Assembly: GCA_946482045.1 (NCBI GenBank)
Contig: CAMLPZ010000039.1
Location: 1-20,741 of the forward strand
Source: an uncultured Asticcacaulis sp.
Lineage (GTDB): Bacteria > Pseudomonadota > Alphaproteobacteria > Caulobacterales > Caulobacteraceae
Length of the DNA: 20,741 nucleotides
Reading direction: 5' to 3'
Shown here: in pieces, positions 14,459-20,741 of the stretch
How positions within the stretch are numbered: the first letter of the stretch is position 1
How the letters are laid out: each line of letters begins with the position of its first letter
Made by a program: the position numbers and the translations under genes
The notes under the pieces: generated by a model
Databases searched by the model: none
Seen by the model: the letters and a program-made list of their open reading frames with translations, nothing else
Told to the model about the DNA's origin: nothing

Positions 14459-14516
14459 CAGCCGATGGGACGGAGGACCGTCCGTTTCCCGTCCCTTCCA
14501 GACATAGTGGTAACCG
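14459..14516 (+). promoter_or_regulatory. ferB-ferA spacer with alternative hairpins
   Basis: The 58-base spacer contains GGACGG (14468-14473), which can pair with CCGTCC at 14478-14483 across a 4-base loop. Extended by one base (14467-14473), it can instead pair with CCGTCCC at 14489-14495. The two pairings exclude each other. No T-tract follows. It may protect or adjust the transcript between ferB and ferA, or it may be a chance GC-rich structure. Confidence 0.3.
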
Positions 14517-16634
14517 ATGACTGCTGACGCCCACACGATCACCTCCGTCAACCCGATCGAACGCCTGCTGCGTCCCCGTTCGGTGGTCATTATCGGAGCT
14601 TCGGACAAGCCGGGTGCCCTGGGTGCTTCCGTTCTGGCCAATCTGGAACGCAACGGCTTTTCAGGCGACATCTATCTGGTGAACCCAAAGCGCGACGAAA
14701 TCGGCGGCCGCAAATGCTATCCGTCGGTCGCCGCCTTGCCGGCAGGCATCGACGCCGCCGTTTTGGCCATTCCGCGGGCCGGCGTGCTGGACGCGGTGCG
14801 CGATCTCGCCAGCCACAAATGCGGTGCGGCCGTCATCTTCTCCGCCGGATTTGCCGAAGGCGGGTCTGAGGGCCTCGCCGAACAGCAGGAAATTGGCCGT
14901 TTGGCGCGTGAGTCGGGCATGGTGGTCGAAGGTCCGAACTGCCTCGGCATGGTCAATTTCATCGACGCCGTGCCACTGACCTTTGTTGAGACGACGGTCG
15001 CGCCGCTGAATAACCGCGCAGGCATCGGCATCGTGTCGCAAAGCGGCGCCATGGCGTGCGTTCTGGGCACCACGATCGCCAGCCGTGATCTGGGCCTCAG
15101 CTTTTCGGTATCGACCGGCAACGAAGCCGCCTCCGGCGTCGAGGACTATGTCGATTACCTGATCAACGATCCCTCGACCCGCGTCATCGCTATGATCGTC
15201 GAGCAGTTCCGCAAGCCCCAACGCTTCTTGGCTGCCGCCCGCCGCGCGCGCCAGGCTGGCAAGCGCATCGTCCTCCTCCATCCCGGCAAGAGCGCCGCCG
15301 CACGCGAGTCCGCTGCCACCCACACTGGCGCAATGGCCGGCGACTACGCCGTCATGCGCGTCCACACAATGCGTGCCGGCGTGGTCTTTGCCGAGACACT
15401 GGAAGAGCTGGCCGACATCGCCGAAATTGCTATCCGCTGCCCTGCCCTGCCGTCAGACGGCACAGCTGTATTCGGCGAATCGGGTGCGTTCAAGGCGCTG
15501 ACGCTTGACCTCTGCGAAGACCTGGATGTCGCCCTGCCGGCAATCGCCGACGAAGACTCGCCCGCCCTTCGCGCCGCCCTCCCTCCGTTTGTCGGCGTCA
15601 GCAACCCGCTCGACCTGACCGCTCAGGGCCTTGTCGAGCCCGACCTCTATTATCGCACCCTGGCCGCCCTGTTCGACGATGACCGCTTCGGCGCGATCGT
15701 CATGGGCGTGATCCAGACCGATCCGGTCACGACCGGAATCAAGATCCCGCCGATCCTGCGCGCCGTCACCGAACTAAAGCCAACCAAGCCCGTCATCTAT
15801 GCCGGGCTCGATGAAGGCGCCGATATCCCAGCCCACTTTATCGCCGACCTGCGCGCCCAAGGCGTACCGTGCTTCCCGTCCACCGAACGCGCTTTTCGCG
15901 CCCTCAAGCGGCTAAATGACTTGAGCGCGCGCGCTGTTGCTACATCTGCACCGGAGCCTCTGCCCGCCGCGCTGACAGGCGTGCGCGGCATCGTACCGGA
16001 ATACCGCGCCAAGGCCATCCTCGGCTCAATCGGGATCCCATTCCCGTCCGGCCGCTTTGTCACGTCGCTGGAAGATGCCCAGGCGGCATGCGAAGCCATC
16101 GGCTGGCCGGTCGTTCTCAAAGCCCAATCGGCTGACCTCAGCCATAAGAGCGATGCCGGCGGCGTGCTGCTCAACATCCGTGACTCCGGACAACTGGCCG
16201 AAGCATGGGCCAGACTTTACGCCAATGTCGCCGCCTACAATGCCGATCTGACGCTCGACGGCGTCCTGATCGAAAAGATGGGTGAACGCGGGCTGGAACT
16301 GATCGTTGGCGCCAAGGTCGATCCGGAGTGGGGCCCGGTCATTCTGGCTGGCCTCGGCGGCGTGACGGCCGAGCTATTCCACGACGTCCGGCTGCTTCCG
16401 CCCGATCTCAGCGAAGCCGAAATCACCGCCGAACTGCTGCAATTGAAAAGCGCAAAGCTTCTGACCGGTTTTCGTGGTTCCAAACCTCTCGACATGGCGG
16501 CCGTCTCGGCCCTGATTGCGCGTGTTGGCCGCCTTCTCCTGAGCGAACCGACGATCCGCGAAATCGACCTCAATCCGGTCGTGGTGTACCCACAGGGCGT
16601 CGTTGCGCTCGATGCCCTGATGCTGGTGGATTAA
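14517..16634 (+). CDS. ferA: Feruloyl-/p-coumaroyl-CoA synthetase, NDP-forming acyl-CoA synthetase family
   Basis: The 705-residue protein joins the alpha-like and beta-like halves of the NDP-forming acyl-CoA synthetase family. The N-terminal CoA-binding domain has SVVIIGASDKPGALGASVL (22-40) and PNCLGMVNF (about 140). The succinyl-CoA-ligase-like domain carries the phospho-histidine motif AATHTGAMAGDY with His269. The C-terminal ATP-grasp domain runs from about 490 (YRAKAILGSIGIP) through LKAQSADLSHKSDAGGV and GVLIEKMGERGLELIVGAK to REIDLNPVVV. FerA of Sphingobium sp. SYK-6 belongs to this family, whereas Pseudomonas Fcs enzymes are AMP-forming. Directly after ferB, the function is thioesterification of ferulate or p-coumarate. 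The ATG at 14517 has only a weak ribosome-binding site. Its stop lies four bases from the convergent pobA stop. Confidence 0.9.
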   Translation: MTADAHTITSVNPIERLLRPRSVVIIGASDKPGALGASVLANLERNGFSGDIYLVNPKRDEIGGRKCYPSVAALPAGIDAAVLAIPRAGVLDAVRDLASHKCGAAVIFSAGFAEGGSEGLAEQQEIGRLARESGMVVEGPNCLGMVNFIDAVPLTFVETTVAPLNNRAGIGIVSQSGAMACVLGTTIASRDLGLSFSVSTGNEAASGVEDYVDYLINDPSTRVIAMIVEQFRKPQRFLAAARRARQAGKRIVLLHPGKSAAARESAATHTGAMAGDYAVMRVHTMRAGVVFAETLEELADIAEIAIRCPALPSDGTAVFGESGAFKALTLDLCEDLDVALPAIADEDSPALRAALPPFVGVSNPLDLTAQGLVEPDLYYRTLAALFDDDRFGAIVMGVIQTDPVTTGIKIPPILRAVTELKPTKPVIYAGLDEGADIPAHFIADLRAQGVPCFPSTERAFRALKRLNDLSARAVATSAPEPLPAALTGVRGIVPEYRAKAILGSIGIPFPSGRFVTSLEDAQAACEAIGWPVVLKAQSADLSHKSDAGGVLLNIRDSGQLAEAWARLYANVAAYNADLTLDGVLIEKMGERGLELIVGAKVDPEWGPVILAGLGGVTAELFHDVRLLPPDLSEAEITAELLQLKSAKLLTGFRGSKPLDMAAVSALIARVGRLLLSEPTIREIDLNPVVVYPQGVVALDALMLVD

Positions 16635-16638
16635 AGCC

Positions 16639-17811
16639 TTACAGCGGCAAGCCTATATAGTTTTCCGCAATCGCCGTCTGCGCCGCCCGGCTGCTGCGGA
16701 TATAATTCAAGTCAGCCTTCTGCATCTTGCGGTCAAATACCGACATGTCAGGGAAGCGATGCGTCAGCTGTGTCATCGACCACGAAAAGCGCTCGGCCTT
16801 CCAGATGCGGTTGAGCGCGCGTGTGGTATAGCCATCCAGCCCGGCCTCATCACCGCGCTTGTAATAGCCGGTCAGTCCCTCCGCCAGATAGGCGACGTCC
16901 GAAGCCGCCAGGTTCAGGCCCTTGGCGCCGGTCGGTGGCACAATATGCGCCGCATCTCCCGCCAGGAACAGCCGGCCATGCTGCATCTTCTCGCAAACGA
17001 ACGACCGCAGTGGCGCGATGCTTTTTTCGATCGACGGTCCGCGCGTGATCCGGCCGTCGTCACCCAGACGCACCGCAAGTTCGTCCCAGATCCGGTCGTC
17101 CGGCCAGTCCTCGATCTTTTCGGACGCATCACACTGGATGTAGTATCGGCTGCGCGTCGGCGAGCGCTGGCTGGCCAGGGCAAAGCCGCGTTCGTGGTTG
17201 GAATAGATCAGCTCATGATCCATCGGCGGCACGTCCGAAAGGATGCCCAGCCAGCCGAAGGGGTAGACCTTTTCGATGCAATGCTGCGCAGCCTCCGGCA
17301 GGGTCTTGCGGCTGACACCATGGAAGCCGTCGCAGCCGGCAATGAAATCGCATTCGATGCGGTGAGCCCTCCCGTCCTTGGTGTAACTCACCCATGGCGC
17401 GCCATCGATGTCGTGCAGTGCAACATCGGCAGCTTCGAACACCAGCGGCACGCCACGCGCGACGCAGGCATCCATCAGGTCGATTGTGATCTCGGTCTGG
17501 CCGTAGACCATGACGTCGCGTCCGGCCAGGTCGTGCAGGTCGATGCGGAAGGCCTCACCGTCGTCCATCAAGGAAAAGCCCTCATGCGGCAAACCCTGGC
17601 GGTCCATGCGCTGATTGACCCCAACCCGGCGCAGCAGATCAACCGTGCCATATTCCAGCACGCCGGCGCGGATACGGGCCTCGGTGTAGGCGCGGGTCTG
17701 CCGCTCGAGGATAATGCAATCGACGCCTTCGACATGCAGCAGTTGCGAGAGCATCAGGCCAGCGACACCGCCGCCGACAATAACCACCTGGGTGTGTTGG
17801 CTTGTTTCCAT
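16639..17811 (-). CDS. pobA: 4-hydroxybenzoate 3-monooxygenase (p-hydroxybenzoate hydroxylase)
   Basis: The 390-residue flavoprotein hydroxylates 4-hydroxybenzoate to protocatechuate using FAD, NAD(P)H and oxygen. Visible motifs are the FAD-binding GGGVAG (13-18) with LERQ (35-38), ARIRAGVLE, the DG motif AGCDGFHGVSR (158-168), and GDAAHIVPPTGAKGLN (285-300). Residues matching the Pseudomonas active site are all present: Tyr203 (Tyr201), Ser214 and Arg216 (Ser212, Arg214), Tyr224 (Tyr222), Pro293, and Tyr385 in AENYIGLPL. Length is close to the 394 residues of the reference enzyme. ATG 17811 is chosen because GGAGG lies five bases upstream; in-frame starts further upstream reach into the regulator. 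It is divergent from an AraC-type pobR and converges on ferA. Confidence 0.97.
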   Translation of the reverse strand: METSQHTQVVIVGGGVAGLMLSQLLHVEGVDCIILERQTRAYTEARIRAGVLEYGTVDLLRRVGVNQRMDRQGLPHEGFSLMDDGEAFRIDLHDLAGRDVMVYGQTEITIDLMDACVARGVPLVFEAADVALHDIDGAPWVSYTKDGRAHRIECDFIAGCDGFHGVSRKTLPEAAQHCIEKVYPFGWLGILSDVPPMDHELIYSNHERGFALASQRSPTRSRYYIQCDASEKIEDWPDDRIWDELAVRLGDDGRITRGPSIEKSIAPLRSFVCEKMQHGRLFLAGDAAHIVPPTGAKGLNLAASDVAYLAEGLTGYYKRGDEAGLDGYTTRALNRIWKAERFSWSMTQLTHRFPDMSVFDRKMQKADLNYIRSSRAAQTAIAENYIGLPL

Positions 17812-17902
17812 CCGGGCCTCCTCTTTTGCCGAAAGATGCCGCCGATCATGCTGGGAAACCATGCACACAGATGCTATAAACTTGGACAAAACTGAGAAAG
17901 CC
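17812..17902. promoter_or_regulatory. Divergent pobA-pobR control region
   Basis: The 91-base gap separates the pobA and pobR starts and must hold both promoters and the regulator's binding site. A TATAAA hexamer at 17875-17880 could be a plus-strand -10 element for pobR. If so, the alternative pobR start at 17861 would be untranscribed, which supports ATG 17903. On the pobA side GGAGG is clear. I could not define a convincing AraC-type direct repeat by eye. Confidence 0.45.
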
Positions 17903-18778
17903 ATGTCCGTCATTCCGCGCTTCTACCTGTTCGGAGAACCACCCCGCGAAGTCGACGAACACTTTCTGCATCTGGAGACCATCGCGGACCGGTCGGCGCC
18001 GCTGCAAGGCCGCATCCGTCCGCACATGCACCGCGATCTCAATCACGTACTCGTTGTCGTCCGCGGCCATGGCCGGGTGCTGGGCGAAGGCCAAGGCCTG
18101 GCTTTCACGGCGCCCCATATCGTCATGGTGCCCGCGGGCTCGGTTCATGGCTTTGAATTCAGCGAGGACATTTCCGGGCACATCTTGACCATCGCAAGCG
18201 CTTATCTCAATGAGGTTTACCGGGCGCATGGCGAACTGAATCGCCCCCTGCCCTCTCCCCGAATTATCGCCATCGACGACCGCCGCGCGCTTCGCGACAT
18301 TCAGCGCTGGATCGCCAATCTCAATCGCGAACTGCGTTGGCAGGCGCCCGCCCATCGCGTGGCGACCGAAGCCAACCTGCTGGGCCTGATGGCCGAGATC
18401 GAGCGGCTGCTGCACCGCCACGGCGAGACCGCCGCCGCCCCGATCACGGCACACCAGACAACGATGGCGCGCTTTCGTGAGGAGGTCGAACGCAATTTCC
18501 GCAACGCTTGGAAACTGGACGATTATTTGAAAAGACTCAGGGTTACCGAGCCGCAGCTTCGCTACGCCTGCCAGAAGGCCGGCGAGCTCTCCCCCATGCA
18601 GGTCCTGCTAAACCGTCGGCTGATCGAAGCGAGACGGCTGCTGCTGTACAGCGATCTGTCGGTCAGCGACTGCTGCCACCAGACGGGCTTCGACGACCCG
18701 GCCTACTTTTCCCGACTGTTTCGCCGCCATGTCGGACAGTCACCGCGGGAATTTCGTATGGGTCGCCGGCTTGCCTAA
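17903..18778 (+). CDS. pobR: AraC-family activator of 4-hydroxybenzoate hydroxylase (PobR type)
   Basis: The 291-residue regulator begins MSVIPRFYLFGEPPREVDE, the start seen in AraC-type PobR proteins. It has an N-terminal cupin effector domain (HMHRDLNHVLVVVRGHGRVL, VMVPAGSVHGFEF) and a C-terminal double helix-turn-helix (about 193-290: LDDYLKRLRVTEPQLRYACQK, LLYSDLSVSDCCHQTGFDDPAYFSRLFRRHVGQSPREFR; quoted in part, e.g. TGFDDPAYFSRLFRRH). Such proteins activate pobA in response to 4-hydroxybenzoate, and the gene is divergent from pobA. An in-frame ATG at 17861 would add 14 residues. Its TAA overlaps the convergent transporter gene's stop by four bases. Confidence 0.93.
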   Translation: MSVIPRFYLFGEPPREVDEHFLHLETIADRSAPLQGRIRPHMHRDLNHVLVVVRGHGRVLGEGQGLAFTAPHIVMVPAGSVHGFEFSEDISGHILTIASAYLNEVYRAHGELNRPLPSPRIIAIDDRRALRDIQRWIANLNRELRWQAPAHRVATEANLLGLMAEIERLLHRHGETAAAPITAHQTTMARFREEVERNFRNAWKLDDYLKRLRVTEPQLRYACQKAGELSPMQVLLNRRLIEARRLLLYSDLSVSDCCHQTGFDDPAYFSRLFRRHVGQSPREFRMGRRLA

Positions 18779-20022
18779 TCCTCAAGGATCTTAGCGTTCA
18801 GCACCAGCAGGGTCACGGCGAAGCCAGCGACGATGATCAACGGGATCATGGCCAGGGCAACGCCGCTCGGGCCATGCAGGGGGCCAATTCCGGCTTTCAG
18901 GATATAACCGGCCATGAGCGGGCCCGTGATCGAGCCAACACGGCCGAAAGCAATGGCGGCGCCCGTACCTAGCCCACGCGCCGGCTTGGGGTAATACATC
19001 GGCGAAATACCATTCAGCGAATATTGCGCCCCAAGCAGGAAGAAGCCCGTCACGCCGACGCTAATCATAAGAGCCTCCGCAGCCCCAGTAAAAGCCATGC
19101 CGCACATGCCCGCAAGGAAGCCGATATAGGCCAACGGCATCGCCCATTTGTAACCAAAACGATCGATGACCGCTCCCAGGGTCAGGGTACCGGCGATACT
19201 GACCAGGTTGAAGACCAGCGATGCCATCTGCCCAACCTGAACGTCCATGCCGCGCTGGGTCATCAGGCTGGGGAGCCAGTTCAGGATCATGTAGAGGACG
19301 CTCGACGTCAGGAAGAAGACGACCCACAGCAAAAGAGTGCTGACCGCGCGCCCCCCACCGAACAGGGCCGACCACAGGCCGGTGTTTTGGCCTGTCTGGG
19401 GCGCGTTGTCGTCGACGCGGGCGGTCCTGGCATTCGGCAAAAAGACAATCAGAAGGGTCAGGGCAATCGGGATAATGCCGCCGATGTAAAACAGCGACTG
19501 CCACCCCATGTCCTTGAAATAGAGGCGCGCGAACAGCGCCGCTGATGCGCCGCCCAAAGGCATGCCGGCCATGATCGCCGTCACGGCTTTCACGCGGTTT
19601 TTGGGCGATGCGTATTCGACCGCCAGGCCGATGACATTGGGCATGGCAGCGCCGAGGCCGAAGCCCGTAAGGGCGCGCGCCCACAAAAGCGTCGTAAAGT
19701 CGTAGACAAAGGCGGTCGACAGGTTGAAGGCGCCAAAGATCAGGACAGCCAGTAGCAGGACATTTCGCCTGCCCCACTTGTCGCTGAGAAAGCCGCCAGC
19801 CAAGGCGCCCAACACGACCCCGGCCTGGGCGGCGGAAAATATCTGGCCGGACTGGACGGGATCGAGCTTCAAGAGCGGCATCAGAACCGGTGCGGCTATT
19901 CCGAGCGCCTGAATGTCGAAGCCTTCCAGCACCATGATCAACGCGCAGGTCACGATCAGGAAGGCCATCCTTATGGCCGAGATTTTCGGCGCAGGCGCCG
20001 TCGTGCCGATACTGGCGTCCAT
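18775..20022 (-). CDS. MFS aromatic-acid transporter, AAHS family (4-hydroxybenzoate/hydroxycinnamate uptake, PcaK-like)
   Basis: The 415-residue protein has about 12 membrane segments and the aromatic acid:H+ symporter signatures: EGFDIQALGIAAPVL in the first segment (Asp36, the acid essential in PcaK), FLSDKWGRRNVLL in the loop after segment 2 and GFGLGAAMPNVIGLAVEYASP in segment 4-5 (quoted in part: GLGAAMPNVIGL). It should import an aromatic acid with protons across the inner membrane. Location beside pobR-pobA and the fer genes points to 4-hydroxybenzoate, p-coumarate or ferulate. A strong ribosome-binding site GGAGG lies seven bases before ATG 20022. The TAG stop overlaps the convergent pobR stop. 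Confidence 0.92.
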   Translation of the reverse strand: MDASIGTTAPAPKISAIRMAFLIVTCALIMVLEGFDIQALGIAAPVLMPLLKLDPVQSGQIFSAAQAGVVLGALAGGFLSDKWGRRNVLLLAVLIFGAFNLSTAFVYDFTTLLWARALTGFGLGAAMPNVIGLAVEYASPKNRVKAVTAIMAGMPLGGASAALFARLYFKDMGWQSLFYIGGIIPIALTLLIVFLPNARTARVDDNAPQTGQNTGLWSALFGGGRAVSTLLLWVVFFLTSSVLYMILNWLPSLMTQRGMDVQVGQMASLVFNLVSIAGTLTLGAVIDRFGYKWAMPLAYIGFLAGMCGMAFTGAAEALMISVGVTGFFLLGAQYSLNGISPMYYPKPARGLGTGAAIAFGRVGSITGPLMAGYILKAGIGPLHGPSGVALAMIPLIIVAGFAVTLLVLNAKILED

Positions 20023-20105
20023 ATCCTGTCCTCCCTAAGGCACTTTAGCGCGCCCTTATAATTGTTATAGCGTATAATAGAATTCGCCACTGGCAATCGG
20101 ATTCT
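20023..20105 (-). promoter_or_regulatory. AT-rich upstream region of the MFS transporter gene
   Basis: The 83-base gap between the aldo/keto reductase stop and the transporter start is distinctly AT-rich around 20055-20083. It holds an inverted repeat TATAA-TTG-TTATA at 20057-20069, and several TATA-like hexamers readable on the minus strand. This suggests that the transporter gene has its own promoter and possibly an operator, rather than relying on read-through from the upstream reductase gene. Confidence 0.45.
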
Positions 20106-20741
20106 TCAGCCGAACTCCTCGGTATCGATTTCAACCTGGACTGCCGCTGGATAACGCGCGCCAATAATGGTGGTGCGATTGATCAGCGCGCCCGCCTGTT
20201 CCAGGATATCTGCCGGCACGGCGGGCCTTGACGTGTTTTCCTCAAGATGCGCGATCGCGGTTGTGCCTGGGATGACATGGACATTAGGTGCACGCGACAA
20301 AAGCCACGCTAGCGCCAGTTGCGCTGGTGTGATGCCTGCCTGCCGCGCCAGCTCTTCATAGGGTTTGAGCGCCGCGAGATTAACTTCAAACTGCGGCGGC
20401 TGGAACCGCGGCATGGGGATGCGGATATCGCGTTCGGCGAAGTCCGTCGTTTTCACACCGCCTGCCAGAAAGCCGCGCGCCAGCGGTGAAAAAGCGACGA
20501 AGGCCGCGCCGATGTGTTGACACACGTCGAGCACGGCGATCTCAGGATTGCGGGTCCACAACGAATACTCCGTCTGGACGGCGGCAATCGGATGGATCGC
20601 GTGCGCTTCTGTTAGCGTCCGCGCCGACACTTCGCATAGACCGATGGCGCCGATTTTCCCGGCCTCAACCAATCGGGCCAGCGCGCCAATCTGGTCCTCC
20701 AGCGGCACCGCCCTATCCCAGCGGTGGAGATAATAGAGGTC
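20106..20741 (-). CDS. Aldo/keto reductase (partial, N-terminus off the right edge)
   Basis: The reading frame stays open to the right edge (211 codons visible) and begins inside DLYYLHRWDRAVPLED, the strand carrying the catalytic His of the aldo/keto reductase barrel. The GTG at 20708 is therefore internal, not a start. Downstream are GKIGAIGLCEVSARTL, IAAVQTEYSLWTR, VAFSPLARGFLAGG and VIPGTTAIAHLEEN, all family landmarks for NADPH binding and the late barrel strands. The Asp-Tyr-Lys part of the catalytic tetrad lies outside the window. It reads in the same direction as the MFS gene 83 bases downstream. An aldehyde-reducing or detoxifying role would fit the phenolic aldehydes made here, but this is a guess. 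Confidence 0.9.
   Translation of the reverse strand, partial: DLYYLHRWDRAVPLEDQIGALARLVEAGKIGAIGLCEVSARTLTEAHAIHPIAAVQTEYSLWTRNPEIAVLDVCQHIGAAFVAFSPLARGFLAGGVKTTDFAERDIRIPMPRFQPPQFEVNLAALKPYEELARQAGITPAQLALAWLLSRAPNVHVIPGTTAIAHLEENTSRPAVPADILEQAGALINRTTIIGARYPAAVQVEIDTEEFG

Noticed and set aside
17714..17902. pobR starting inside pobA (from 17714) or at 17861
   Set aside because: The extra residues are antisense to pobA. Family members start near MSVIPRF, and a possible -10 box lies between 17861 and 17903.
1..20741. CRISPR arrays, tRNA/rRNA genes, insertion sequences, phage genes, toxin-antitoxin or defence genes
   Set aside because: Reading both strands, I found no regularly spaced repeats, no tRNA-like cloverleaf in the short gaps, and no transposase or integrase motifs. 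Gaps are too small to hide such elements.

Overview
The window looks like a high-GC alphaproteobacterial chromosome segment, most likely from the Sphingomonadales or Caulobacterales. This rests on a TonB-dependent receptor of the type common in those orders, next to a hydroxycinnamate cluster that uses an NDP-forming (FerA-type) CoA ligase as in Sphingobium. The placement is inferred from gene content only. I saw no rRNA, tRNA, CRISPR array, IS element or phage gene, and no gene-free stretch longer than about 130 bases.

Left part (1-8620): a seven-gene minus-strand operon faces away from a GntR/FCD regulator on the plus strand. In transcription order it encodes a CapA-like metallophosphatase, the small and large TRAP transporter subunits, a cysteine-poor relative of 2-hydroxyacyl-CoA dehydratase/benzoyl-CoA reductase subunits, a fused two-domain CaiB/BaiF CoA-transferase, a second and cysteine-richer dehydratase-like subunit, and a lipoprotein-type TRAP solute-binding protein that runs off the left edge. 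All six junctions are 4-base ATGA overlaps. The set resembles the CoA-transferase plus two-subunit dehydratase systems of anaerobes (Had/Fld type). However, no activator ATPase is visible, one subunit lacks essentially all cluster-ligand cysteines, and a TRAP importer and a CapA-like hydrolase are built in. The substrate is unknown, and this is the most unusual part of the window.

Middle (8620-11490): two perfect hairpins in tandem separate the GntR gene from a convergent TonB-dependent receptor gene of about 884 residues. An 11-base word containing TTGACA occurs upstream of both the receptor and the GntR/operon divergence, which hints (no more) that the receptor feeds the TRAP system.

Right part (11488-20741): a hydroxycinnamate/4-hydroxybenzoate island. 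A MarR regulator (FerC-like) diverges from vdh-ferB-ferA, which would convert p-coumarate or ferulate via the CoA thioester to 4-hydroxybenzaldehyde or vanillin and then to the benzoic acid. pobA (4-hydroxybenzoate 3-hydroxylase) converges on ferA, with its AraC-type regulator gene pobR divergent from it. An AAHS-family MFS aromatic-acid transporter gene converges on pobR, and a truncated aldo/keto reductase gene lies at the right edge. Together these would take p-coumarate to protocatechuate. Ring cleavage and vanillate demethylation genes are not in the window.
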